From Mactromeris polynyma (lineage: Eukaryota; Mollusca; Bivalvia; Venerida; Mactridae), in assembly GCA_032209605.1 (NCBI GenBank), contig JASFXZ010000033.1, forward strand, positions 92,001-156,000: a stretch of DNA of 64,000 nucleotides, written 5' to 3'. Below, piece after piece: positions 42,897 through 53,100 of this stretch. A program made the translations under genes and the position numbers. Every line of letters starts with the position of its first letter. Positions within the stretch are counted from its first letter, which is position 1. The notes under the pieces are model-generated. The model did not search any database, was not told the DNA's origin, and saw only the letters and a program-made list of their open reading frames with translations.

Positions 42897-43783
42897 TATT
42901 AATCACTCCCATACGAGTATACAGGAACTGAGATTTGCTTACTGGAATACACAGCGTATAGCCTTTCGAATAATGTATGGATACATCTGCCATAGAATAT
43001 TGAATTTCACACATAATTTATCCATGTACAGTCATAGTTTTTCTGCAGTCTACTAATTGTCGTGTCAAAGTTGTTGACCTTTAGCAATAAAATATCATTT
43101 ATAAATGTAAAAAAATGCTGCAGCTGCAGATCTCTTCTTCTCACATTTTCAAAATATAATAAAACATCGACACAGACAAATCAGTGTCACATATATTTGT
43201 ACTAAAGGATCATGCTATTCATACCCTTATATATTTCTATTTAGAGGGGTAGATCTTGGCAGTGGACCAAGGCATTTGTGACTTGATTTACACAATTTAG
43301 CACAATTAACTTCGCACCATGGACAAGCAGTCAAATGTATAATAGAAATCTTGGCCCGGTTCTATAATATAGACATCTAACCATCATCTAACTGGACAGA
43401 CGCCATATACAGTGTTAATTACACAGTCATCAACCATAAAGTAATAACTGATACGATAAATTTTGTTCAATCCATTTGATGGTCACTTATATAACACTGA
43501 GTCTAGGCCGTTAACGGTCATTTCCATGAAATCATAAGTGCGTTTGTTTGTTCAAACAGGACACACAACATAATCTTCCTTTAAGTAGCTGTATAAACCA
43601 GCATATACATGCATGTATATGTATAGTCTTGTTGTTATTATTATTCGCTTAGTATACACTTCATCTTTTAAATGATTTCTTTCATGTCTCTGGTATTAGT
43701 TCTAGGTTTGTAGATATGAAAAAAAACCTTGTTAGTGCATATGTACCAATTCTGCGCTCGACTGATACCCTGTTACATATTCG
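42897..43783. other. non-coding stretch
   Basis: AT-rich; no gene or repeat supported. Confidence 0.45.
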
Positions 43784-44235
43784 TTACTTATTACTTTGGC
43801 TATACCACACACCTGAAAACCCGATCTCACAAAGATATCGTTTAACATTGTCTAACCATTGACATTTAACTTTTTTTTGTGACTCTAATTCAAGTAATAT
43901 TGTGTACAGTTTGGAAGCCAGTTTAGTGTTATTATTGCTATTGATGTTGTCTATAATTCTTGTCCAATATGCGATTACTCTATTTTGAATATCAGTTTTA
44001 AGTGGAGTTACTCCTAACTCTCCATAAACCATATAAGATGGTGTAGATTTTTTTAAGTTAAAGATGTATTTATAGAATTTGAGTTGTATTTTTTCAAGGA
44101 CCTCAATATTGCCATATCCCCAAATTTCACTTCCATACAGTAAAATAGGCTTTATTGTTTTATCAAACAATTCTATTTGAAGATCATATGGTATATATAT
44201 TTTCATTGACCACTTTGCTAATGTAACACAATTGT
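43784..44235 (-). pseudogene. LINE ORF2 fragment (post-RT region), inverted
   Basis: The minus-strand frame contains LAKWSMKIYIPYDLQIELF, ILLYGSEIWGYGNIEVLEKI, MVYGELGVTPL and NRVIAYWTRII. These match the region after the RT core in the LINE at 50.2-53.6 kb (VLLYGAELWGL, VLGDLGRHPM, CIKYWLHIL). It stops at 43784 after GFSGVWYSQSNK. It lacks the catalytic RT and the endonuclease. Confidence 0.8.
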
Positions 44236-44385
44236 TTCACATGGATCCATGAAAGCTCTTTGTAAACTAATATTTTTTTATTTCTTGTACGACTTTCTCT
44301 ACATTATATATTATATTGTATTGTATGCTATAAACATGTACGAATGTTTTATGCAATAAATATGATTGAGTTGAGTTATTGGTTA
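44236..44385 (+). mobile_element. LINE 3' UTR end, opposite orientation
   Basis: Ends 'gcaataaatatgattgagttgagtt', closely resembling the tail of the complete LINE ('acaataaacatgttgagttgag'). It directly adjoins the inverted ORF2 fragment, the arrangement expected from a 5'-inverted (twin-primed) LINE insertion. Confidence 0.6.
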
Positions 44386-44459
44386 AACCTAAACAAAGTT
44401 CGGAAATCATTATGTTTTAAGACACATTATATATACTAAAGTATTCTTAAGTATCTTCA

Positions 44460-44717
44460 CACAACGTCTTAGAGACACCCGCATTCAAAATTGGCATGAC
44501 CGCTTACAAAATTCAAGTAGAACACACTTTTTTAAATCTGTTGTAAGCTTCGAGTATCATTTTCACCAGAGACTTGTTTATGTGATTACGTCATTAAATA
44601 TATTTATCGATGACAATTTTAGAGGAATTGTTTTCCTTTATTTACGATTTACAGTTACGCTTGATATAAGTGAATTGTTAGATACTAGTATATTAAATAA
44701 AATAGAAAATGATAAAA
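44460..44717 (+). pseudogene. second LINE ORF2 fragment, plus strand
   Basis: An open stretch without a start reads QRLRDTRIQNWHDRLQ, then FFKSVVSFEYHFHQRLVY. This resembles the portion just before the C-terminal finger of the same LINE class (compare VIDCFIQNWHADKEK at 62.9 kb). It has neither tail nor upstream part. Confidence 0.55.
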
Positions 44718-44724
44718 AAGAAAT

Positions 44725-44890
44725 AGGGATTGAAAAGTCTTCAAAGTAGGGGTTGAAAAGTCTTCAAAGTAGGGGTTGAAAAAGATAAATGTAGGGGTTG
44801 AAAATATTCAAACTAGGGGTTGAAAAGTCTCAACAGGTAGGGGTTGAAAAGTCCTGGGGTTGAAAAGTGGGTTGAAAAGTCTGTAAGCCT
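44725..44890 (+). repeat. degenerate 'taggggttgaaaagtct' repeat
   Basis: About eight imperfect copies of a ~20-bp word lie directly left of the 80-bp satellite. Confidence 0.75.
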
Positions 44891-44894
44891 TGTT

Positions 44895-45278
44895 GTTGCT
44901 TGTGAATGAAAGTCGCTTCATATACCAGAATATATATAGTCTTGTTGTTGTTGTTGCTTCATATACATGTATATTGTCAGGGTGAATGAAAGTCGCTGCA
45001 TATACCCGCATATATATAGTCTTGTTGTTGTTGTTGCTTCATATACATGTATATTATCAGGGTGAATGAAAGTCGCTGCATATACCCGCATATATATAGT
45101 CTTGCTGTTGTTGTTGCTTCATATACATGTATATTGTCAGGGTGAATGAAAGTCGCTGCATATACCCGCATATATATAGTCTTGTCGGTGTTGCTTCATA
45201 TAGATGTATATTGTCAGGGTGAATGAAAGTCGCTGCATATACCCGCATATATATAGTATTGTTGTTGTTGTTGCTCCA
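44895..45278. repeat. 80-bp satellite, left segment
   Basis: Nearly five units; the core includes 'gaatgaaagtcgctgcatat' and the 12-bp palindrome tatacatgtata. It ends within a unit at the target site of the gypsy-type insertion. Overlapping 64-codon minus-strand frames are shadows: 80 is not a multiple of three. Confidence 0.92.
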
Positions 45279-45472
45279 TGTTATGTTCCCTAGACCAGGA
45301 ATAATTAAGAATGACACAGATTTAACTAACATCATTTTAATGAGCTGAATTCACAACATGCTCGATTTCTACCGGAAATCCAACTCCACAAGGGAGAGCA
45401 CTCTTAGTACATAACATAATAAGTTTAGCAATGGTTGTCTCCCTTGGCCCTATAAAATACAAAGACACAACA
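45279..45472 (-). repeat. 3' LTR of the gypsy-type element
   Basis: 194 bp, no difference seen from 48401-48594. The purine-rich 'gaaaacgagagaagt' (minus strand, about 45473-45487) beside it is the likely polypurine tract. Confidence 0.92.
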
Positions 45473-45904
45473 ACTTCTCTCGTTTTCAAATTAAACAATG
45501 CATATGAGAATTTTAAGCATTAATATTTGTTTTCAATAGTGCATCATTATTGATATATGTAATACAGTTTTCAATACGGTATCAATACATATTATTATGT
45601 CAACAATTCAATAAAGGAATAAATGTCTTGATGTCTCTTTATAATTGAAAACACAAGGGTGAATAAAGTTCTACACTAATTACGATACTGTCATGAAACA
45701 AATTTAGTCGTTTCATGTTTCTTTAAACTAATAAACGTCATACATGTTATTTGACAATATAGAACTTTCATATCAAAATAAGTGGGTTTTTTCCAACAGT
45801 ATGTAATCACTGAACATCACTACTTGTAATGAAATGTTACAATAAGTCCTGAAATATATTTGGCATTATTTAATACAAATTCAGTGTACAACACTGTATA
45901 AATG

Positions 45905-46942
45905 TTATGTCATAATATGACCATCATATTTTGGTGGTGGTCTTCTTTCTCGGGTTGATCTCCTAAGTGGTATCGGTGTTGGTGGTGACGGTGTTGTTTT
46001 GATTTCCTCATGTCCTTGTCCTATTGGTGGATAAGAATTCTCAGAGTCAGACTCGGGCTCCTGAATAATAGGTGTTTTCACTGAACCTATATCACGATCT
46101 TTTGGAAGATTATGATCACTATTTATAACTGGATCAACAAACTTTTTAACATGAGTAGAATTTCTTATTCTGGTAACACCTGCTGGAGATTCAACAATGA
46201 CTTTATTTCCACTTTTATTAACTAACTTATAAGGCTCATACTCATATCTAGTAGATAACTTGTTGTATTCAGGTTGACGTAATAACACTTTATCACCTAT
46301 TTTAAGATTACTTTCTTCCGCTTGTCGTTTCTCGTCGGTGTATATTCTATTTTTCTCCTTTTTCAACATATCTCTATCTCTTATCTCTTCATCATTTGTA
46401 GAAAATTGAATATCTGGTAGTTTAGTACGAATACGACGTTTGAACATCAATTCCGATGGTGCTACACCTGTAACTGAATGAGGTGTTACACGATACGCTA
46501 CAATAAACTTCCTAATTTCTTGTTTCCAGTCCTTATTTTCAGACTGAGCTATTTTAATTCGTTTGAGTAACGTTTTATTTTGACGCTCAACTTCTCCATT
46601 AGAACTTGGATGAAGTGGTGTTGTTCGGCGATGAATAATTTCGTTGTCTTTCAAGAAATTCTCAAATACTTCTGACACAAATTGACGACCGTTGTCACTA
46701 GTTATACTTAGTGGTAAACCATGAGTCATAAACATTTTCTCCAAACTGTCTATGATTTTCTCTGATGTAGTTGTCTTCATTATGTCCATTTCGAAGAATC
46801 TGCTGTAATAATCAACACAGACTAATATGTAATGTCCCGAGGGCATGGGCCCCATTAAGTCAATTGCCAAATCCTGCCACGGTCCTGCTGGTAAATCAGT
46901 TGGTTTCATTGGTTCTGGTGGTGCGGGTTGACTGACTAGCAT
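45905..46942 (-). pseudogene. integrase core and C terminus
   Basis: 345 residues. The DDE catalytic triad is visible: Asp in LAIDLMGPMPSGHY, Asp in ITSDNGRQF, Glu in NGEVERQNK. Next come AYRVTPHSVTGVAPSELMF and a chromo-less C-terminal domain (LKIGDKVLLRQPEYNKL, GVTRIRNSTHVKKF), and finally a Pro/Arg-rich end (RRSTRERRPPPKYDGH). The zinc-binding N-terminal domain is absent because a deletion joins this frame to the RNase H remnant near 46900-46940. It is listed as a pseudogene since the polyprotein cannot be made intact. Confidence 0.9.
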
Positions 46943-47150
46943 AGCAGATCACCTTTTCCTGACCATTTTGTTCCTGAACTAAAACTGCACCTAGTCCTAC
47001 ATTACTAGCATCTGTTATTAACTTTGTTTTAGCATCAGGTTTGAAATAACCTAATGTCTGAGATTCAGTCAAACGAGTTTTCAATTCCTTGAATGATTCT
47101 TGCTGCTCCTTACCCCATTCAAATGTTTTAAAGGAATACTGTACATTTTC
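46896..47150 (-). pseudogene. RNase H remnant
   Basis: Reads FEWGKEQQESFKELKTRL, then FKPDAKTKLITDASNVGLG and ICYASQS, the beginning of a gypsy-type RNase H. It then runs abruptly into integrase-frame sequence. The rest of RNase H is deleted. Confidence 0.85.
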
Positions 47151-47377
47151 TGCACGACAGGTTTAACAGTATCGTCAATATGCAATTCAAGTTCATAGTT
47201 TTTCAACTGTCCTATTCCTTTAAAACAATCATCATAATCCTTGTATACAGTGTCACTCAATGAGTATACATGACCTAGTTTTAGAATTCCAAGTTTTCAA
47301 TCTCTATCTCTTATCTCTTCATCATTTGTAGAAAATTGAATATCTGGTAGTTTAGTACGAATACGACGTTTGAACAT
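47151..47377 (-). pseudogene. protease-RT linker remnant and misplaced integrase fragment
   Basis: The minus strand reads LKLGHVYSLSDTVYKDYDD then FKGIGQLKNYELELHIDDT, the stretch that normally leads into RT, but the RT is gone. At 47301-47377 lies a 77-bp piece identical to 46371-46446 of the integrase (encoding RIRTKLPDIQFSTNDEEIRD), copied to the protease side of the gap. Confidence 0.85.
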
Positions 47378-48342
47378 ACAATTTCCTTTGACTTCAAATA
47401 AGTCCAAGTATCACTGTCAATGATGTTTACAGAAGCACCACTATCAATTATCATTTTAACTGGAATGTTATTCAATAGAATTTCACTTGTCCCCATTTTA
47501 TTGGAACTGACGTTGAAAACATACATACTGTCATTGTCGGTGTCATCGTCCATAACACTTTTAACCTGATTCTTCTGAGATGATTCCTTCGTTTTACAAC
47601 ATTTCATGAAATGACCTAACTTATCACATTTCTTGCACTTTTTTCCTTTAGCTGGACAAGACGGATCCTTCCCAAAATGACCAGAATATCCACACCTGTA
47701 GCACGTTTTATCAGATTTCCTGTTCTTTTGTGGATAATTCCTTGGTTTTGAAGATGAAGTCACGTGATTCACAGATGATCCCGTTTTGAGTCCTTCCATC
47801 CGTTGAGATTGAAGTTCTGACATTTCCATTGTACATGTACTAGCAATTACTCTTAATTGTTGTAAAGTTAAATCATGACCTTTTTCCAATAACTTGGATC
47901 TCAATTTGTGAGAAACACATTTCTCAATAACTTGGTCACGAATATTTTCATCCGGCTTATCAAATTGACACTGAACAGCTTTCTGTCTAAGTTTAGTAAT
48001 AAATTGTTCCACAGTCTCATTTTCTTCTTGGCAAATTTTCCTGAATTCGTAACGTTCATATGGAATGTTTACCTGAGGAGTGAAATGTTTATTCAACGTT
48101 TTGACGCAAATTTCATAAGCGTCTTCTCCTCCTTCCTCAACAAGAGTGAAATATATATCCTGAACAGCTATTCCAGCACTGTGTAGTAATAACGACTTTA
48201 ATTGTCCCTTATCTGTTACACCTCTGCCGTTGCTATAAAGTTCAAAACTTCGTAGCCATCGCTGCCATGCTACTCCTAACTGTGTTGGAGGAACATGGGG
48301 ATCGAATTTTTCAACCCCGTTTATGTCCAATTTACAAGCCAT
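47311..48342 (-). CDS. Gag plus protease start
   Basis: 343 residues from the ATG at 48342. The Gag domain includes FDPHVPPTQLGVAWQRWLRS, YERYEFRKICQEENETVEQF and LRQKAVQCQF. Two CCHC zinc knuckles follow: CYRCGYSGHFGKDPSC (one residue longer than standard) and CKKCDKLGHFMKCC. The protease begins with MIIDSGASVNIID, whose Asp-Ser-Gly is the catalytic triplet. After SKEIVC the frame enters the duplicated integrase fragment and stops, so the protease is incomplete. Gag itself looks intact and could package RNA. Confidence 0.88.
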   Translation of the reverse strand: MACKLDINGVEKFDPHVPPTQLGVAWQRWLRSFELYSNGRGVTDKGQLKSLLLHSAGIAVQDIYFTLVEEGGEDAYEICVKTLNKHFTPQVNIPYERYEFRKICQEENETVEQFITKLRQKAVQCQFDKPDENIRDQVIEKCVSHKLRSKLLEKGHDLTLQQLRVIASTCTMEMSELQSQRMEGLKTGSSVNHVTSSSKPRNYPQKNRKSDKTCYRCGYSGHFGKDPSCPAKGKKCKKCDKLGHFMKCCKTKESSQKNQVKSVMDDDTDNDSMYVFNVSSNKMGTSEILLNNIPVKMIIDSGASVNIIDSDTWTYLKSKEIVCSNVVFVLNYQIFNFLQMMKR

Positions 48343-48387
48343 CCTTCACAAATAACGAATCAAATCAATCAAACATTGTTCCTTTTA

Positions 48388-48398
48388 CCTCGTCGCCA
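48388..48398 (-). promoter_or_regulatory. primer-binding site
   Basis: On the minus strand, two bases past the 5' LTR, TGGCGACGAGG begins with the TGG expected opposite a tRNA CCA end. The primer tRNA is not assigned. Confidence 0.6.
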
Positions 48399-48400
48399 GT

Positions 48401-48594
48401 TGTTATGTTCCCTAGACCAGGAATAATTAAGAATGACACAGATTTAACTAACATCATTTTAATGAGCTGAATTCACAACATGCTCGATTTCTACCGGAAA
48501 TCCAACTCCACAAGGGAGAGCACTCTTAGTACATAACATAATAAGTTTAGCAATGGTTGTCTCCCTTGGCCCTATAAAATACAAAGACACAACA
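48401..48594 (-). repeat. 5' LTR of the gypsy-type element
   Basis: 194 bp; TG...CA on the element strand. A 'tattttatag' TATA-like stretch is near its start. Confidence 0.92.
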
Positions 48595-48661
48595 CTCCAT
48601 ATACATGTATATTGTCAGGGTGGGTGAATGAAAGTCGCTGCATATACCAGCATATATATAG
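48595..48661. repeat. 80-bp satellite, middle remnant
   Basis: Less than one unit, between the gypsy-type element and the LINE. It starts with the duplicated CTCCA and ends with atatag, the LINE target site. It has a 4-bp 'gggt' expansion. Confidence 0.9.
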
Positions 48662-48869
48662 TTTTGACTTATAGGAACAGTTTATTGAAGTTAAACCTTT
48701 CAACGTTTAAATCATTTGGATTTACACAGTAAGCCATTATTGGACAGTGGTCAGTCACCTGCGACCATACACATCATTTAGATACCTGTGAACTGATATT
48801 GTGTGAAACATTGTACAAACAGCTGTGTTTGATTTACTTTGTGTATTGACTGTGTATTAACTGTGTTAG

Positions 48870-50165
48870 GTGTTTTGTAAACAATCGTGGGTCAATGTTG
48901 ATTGGTGTTGTTACATCTGCAATTTAACATTACTGTCTCTATTCATAATGGGTATAGATATATGTTTGTATAGAGCACGTGTTGGCTGTTTTGATGGCAG
49001 ATTGAAGAATAGGCGTTGTAAAACAGTTCGCATTCGGAGCAAGACTAAGTACAACCCATATACATGTGGTCCTGATATTCATTATAGAAGCTTTGCTTGT
49101 TCTGTGATCATGATGTTTTGTATGTGCTCACTGTATTGTATTGTCAATGCTGAGATATATGTCGTCCAACACTACACTTCAAGTATTGAAAACGTATATA
49201 ACGATGCTACTCCCAGAATATTTCCTGGTTGCCACCATATGACTACTGGTACTATAATATACAGTGTGAACTATCCATCATTCAGCATGCGGATGCTATT
49301 ATTGTCTCGAGATGTGGAATCCAACCCAGGACCCTCAAATGACACTCAGATGATCCTCAATGCTATCCATGAAAGTAATCGTAAATTTTCTGCTGACATT
49401 GAAAGACTAACTGATGAAATTATGAATGTAAGACTTGAAATTTCCTCAGTAAAATCAGAAATTAGTTCAGTGAAACGCACGATTAATAAAGTTGAAACCA
49501 ATCAGGTTACGTTTGATAAGAGGCTTGGCAATCTTGAAGTGAACTTTGTGAACCTTGAGAACCAAACAGACGTGCTTAACAATGATATCGCACATCTTGC
49601 ATATAATGGTGAACGTGACGTTGACAGAGTCGATGGAATCGTAAAACAACTTGATTATTTGGAATCGGAAAACATAAAAACTAATCTGAGAATATTCGGA
49701 TTGGAGGAATCAGTGGACAATAATGAAGATCTTAGATCATTAATCACTGATAAAGTGTTCAGCACATGTGAAGCTAAAGATACTTTAGACAGCAGCAGTA
49801 TGATTTATGCACGACGCGTGGGTATACCTGGCGGTTCGACTTGTCGAATGGTGTTGTTGAAATTTAACAAATTCGATGACAAAATGAAATTGTTTAAGTA
49901 TAGAGATGTTCTAAGAGAAAACGGTATACGAATATCAAATGATCTCACTCACCACCAGCGTCAACAAATCAAAGACTTGAGTATGAGAGGATATTATGGG
50001 TACTTCAAAAATGGTAAACTATATAAGCGGAAGAAGGATGATGATACCGCCGACAAGCACACCCGTACATTTAGACGTGGTGTTCGTCGTGCACCAGAAG
50101 TTATGAGCGACATGATGCAAGGAACAGATGAAGTGCCGTTTAACGATTCAGAGGGCAATAAATAG
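48870..50165 (+). CDS. LINE ORF1p with N-terminal 2A peptide and coiled coil
   Basis: 431 residues from the first listed start. A Met at residue 27 (MGIDICLYRARVG) is an equally likely start and matches the leader exons at 1.7 and 9.2 kb. After a basic stretch and a hydrophobic patch (SVIMMFCMCSLYCIV), residues 140-155 read FSMRMLLLSRDVESNPGP in part, a canonical 2A motif (DVExNPGP). The ribosome would skip between Gly154 and Pro155 and release the leader. Downstream is a long heptad-rich coiled coil (about residues 165-265), then NLRIFGLEE and MVLLKFNKFDDKMKLF, the RRM-like and C-terminal folds of L1-type ORF1 RNA-binding chaperones. A basic tail follows. It ends at TAG, after which the same frame continues into ORF2. 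Confidence 0.9.
   Translation: MFCKQSWVNVDWCCYICNLTLLSLFIMGIDICLYRARVGCFDGRLKNRRCKTVRIRSKTKYNPYTCGPDIHYRSFACSVIMMFCMCSLYCIVNAEIYVVQHYTSSIENVYNDATPRIFPGCHHMTTGTIIYSVNYPSFSMRMLLLSRDVESNPGPSNDTQMILNAIHESNRKFSADIERLTDEIMNVRLEISSVKSEISSVKRTINKVETNQVTFDKRLGNLEVNFVNLENQTDVLNNDIAHLAYNGERDVDRVDGIVKQLDYLESENIKTNLRIFGLEESVDNNEDLRSLITDKVFSTCEAKDTLDSSSMIYARRVGIPGGSTCRMVLLKFNKFDDKMKLFKYRDVLRENGIRISNDLTHHQRQQIKDLSMRGYYGYFKNGKLYKRKKDDDTADKHTRTFRRGVRRAPEVMSDMMQGTDEVPFNDSEGNK
49311..49334 (+). promoter_or_regulatory. 2A ribosome-skipping site
   Basis: Codons for D-V-E-S-N-P-G-P, preceded by a Leu-rich segment. The motif is complete, and separation between the final Gly and Pro is expected from established 2A behaviour. 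Confidence 0.88.
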
Positions 50166-53100
50166 GGCTGTGGCCAACGTCCTGCACTTGTTGTAAAATT
50201 TATATCATGGAATATTGGAGGTATATCTAAGTTGCTATTAAATCAAGATACCTTAAGTTATATTCAACAATTTGATGTTATTTCTCTACAAGAAACCTGG
50301 CTTACAGAATATGATCAGTGTCACAGTGCTTTTAGTGAATTTATATTGTTTGGATGCAAAGCCAAAAAATCAGACAAAGGTGGAAGAAATATGGGCGGTG
50401 TACTAGTTCTTGTGAGAAGTTTATTTAGTAAATTCTTCAAACAGATACGGGATGACTTTCCTTACGGTGTGATATTACGAATTGACAAGTCATTGTTTGC
50501 TCATACAAATGATGTACTTTTATGTTCATTATATATTCCTCCAGAAAACTCTCCGAGTCTTCTTTCGGAGTCATCTACAGTGTTGCAACGACTCCAAGAC
50601 ATCATCATAGATGAACAATTATTTGATGTTGATATTATATTAAATGGTGATCTTAATGCTCGAACTGGTAATGAATCGGAATATGTTGAACATGTAGACA
50701 ATATACCTGCTTTACATGAATATAATGATATACTTGATAATAATATTGGTATACCAAGAAAGTCTCAGGACAATGTCGTAAACAGATATGGTATTGAGTT
50801 ACTAAAATTTTGTAAATTGTTTGCATGTTTTTTAGCTAATGGAAGGTTTGGTGCTGATGCACGTATAGGTAATTTCACATTCATAAATGATATCGGATGT
50901 AGTGTTATTGACTATTTTGTTGTATCTAAAAACATTGTACACCTTGTGAAAGATTTTACAGTTGAAACTAGATCTGAGAAAGATCACTTACCAGTAACTT
51001 TACACTTGCAAACAAGTGAGAACACAATGCCAGTACGAACCAGTGGAGAAAATGATGCTAAGTTTAGATATGATATAACTATTGAGAATGCAGATAATTT
51101 TCTTAGTACACTAGCCGGTAGTATTATGTCAGGAGAGTTTGACCATGTTGATGAACAGTTACGAGATTTTTTGATACCTATTGATGATGTCCTTGTATCT
51201 TTCAATAATGCTATCATTAAGAGTAGTGAGCAATTTGTTAAATTGTTGAGTCATAAACCCAATTATAGGAGGGGGAATTCAAACTCATGGTTTGATAAAG
51301 AGTGTAAAATACAAAAAAATAAAACAATGAAAAGCCTGAGGCACTTCCGAGCAAACCGTAGTGTACACAACCTGAATACATACTTACAACACAAGAAGGA
51401 CTACAAAAATCTCTGTAAACGTAAAAGATTGTTCTTTGAAAATATTTGTATTTCTAAACTTGAGTCAACTGTAAAAAATTCTAAAATATTTTGGAAAGAG
51501 GTAAAAAAGTTAAATAGTAGACATCAAACTACTCCCAACATTGACAAAGATACATGGTATGATTATTTTAGTAAACTGTATGTAAATAGTGATGATAGGA
51601 TTAATGGTGTTGATGTACTATCAGACTTGAACGATCAAAATGATGATGTAGAGGACCTTGGTTTTCTAATTCTAAACTCTGATATTTCAGATGAAGAAAT
51701 AATATGTAGTATTAAAGAGTTGAGTATTAATAAGGCTACATCTGGATCATTAGTTGCTGAACAATTTATTTATGGTATTGATGTACTTTTACCATTCATT
51801 AACATTTTCTTCAATAGATTATTTAGTAGTGGTGAGTTTCCGTCTTTGTGGTCAAGACAGGTTGTTGTCCCATTATTCAAGAAAGGTAGCAAAAATGATC
51901 CCAGTAATTATCGGGGCATTGCACTGTCAGACATTTTTTGTAAAATATATACCTCGATTTTGACAAGAAGGTTAACATTTTACACGAAAGTTTACGATAA
52001 GATTTCAGAGTCACAAGCAGGGTTCCGTGAAGGATATAGAACAATTGATAATGCCTTTATATTGTATTCTGTTGTTAGTAAATACTTATCAATGAAAGGC
52101 AAACATGTTTATGTAGCGTTTGTTGATTTCCAAAGGGCATTCGACTCTATCAACAGACCATTATTGTATAATATGTTAGTTACCAATGGGATCTCTGGTA
52201 AACTGCTGAGGTCCATTAAGTCTATATATGGCTCAGTAACAGCGTGTGTTAAAACGAATGAAGGTTTGACGGATTCATTTCCATGTCCTTTGGGGCTTAG
52301 ACAAGGGTGTAAACTAAGCCCAATATTATTCATACTGTTTATCAATGAACTTGAATATGTTCTACAGTCAAATGGTGTTAGAGGCATACAGTTATTTCCC
52401 GATATGACTGAACTATTGTTGTTGATGTTTGCTGATGATATTGCTCTATTATCTGATACTATTGTAGGCTTACAGAAACAGTTGAATATACTACAAACAT
52501 TTTGTCAAGATAAATTACTTACAGTTAATATTAATAAAACTAAGGTATTAGTATTCAAAAAAGGTGGTCGTAGAGCAGCAAAGGAAAAATGGCTGTATAA
52601 TGATAAACAACTAGAGGTAGTTAATGGATTCACTTATGTTGGTGTTTATTTTTCCAGTCGATTGTCTCTTTTTAAAATGGCTGATGCCATGCCAGAGAAA
52701 GCGAAACGAGTATTTTTGCATGTATTTTCATCACTCAGTAAGTTGTCATACATCCCATATAAGACTTTTTTTTTAATTTTTGATGCTAAAGTTGGCTCCG
52801 TTTTGTTATATGGTGCTGAATTGTGGGGTCTTAAGAGACCTGGTTCTATTGAACAAGTACATACTTTTGCTTGTAAAAGATTTATGGGTGTCGGTAATAT
52901 GGCGTGTAACAATGCGGTCCTTGGTGATCTTGGAAGACATCCAATGTATATTAACTCTTCAAAAAGCTGTATTAAATACTGGTTACACATTCTTAGTTTG
53001 AGAAAAGATCGTTATGTCAGATTATGTTATGATATGTTGTTACATTTTGACACTTTGGGTTATGCCAATTGGGTTACTGATGTAAAAAATAATCTGTATA

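Larger units (their letters stand above)
45279..48594 (-). mobile_element. Ty3/gypsy-type LTR element, recently inserted, internally deleted
   Basis: 194-bp LTRs at 45279-45472 and 48401-48594 appear identical and have TG...CA ends. The flanks carry a perfect 5-bp target duplication CTCCA, taken from the 80-bp satellite. On the minus strand the order is 5' LTR, primer site, Gag with two zinc knuckles, protease, RNase H remnant, integrase, 3' LTR. The RT core, most of RNase H and the N-terminal integrase domain are missing, so it cannot replicate alone. Identical LTRs imply that it moved in this deleted form, using proteins from another copy. Confidence 0.93.
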
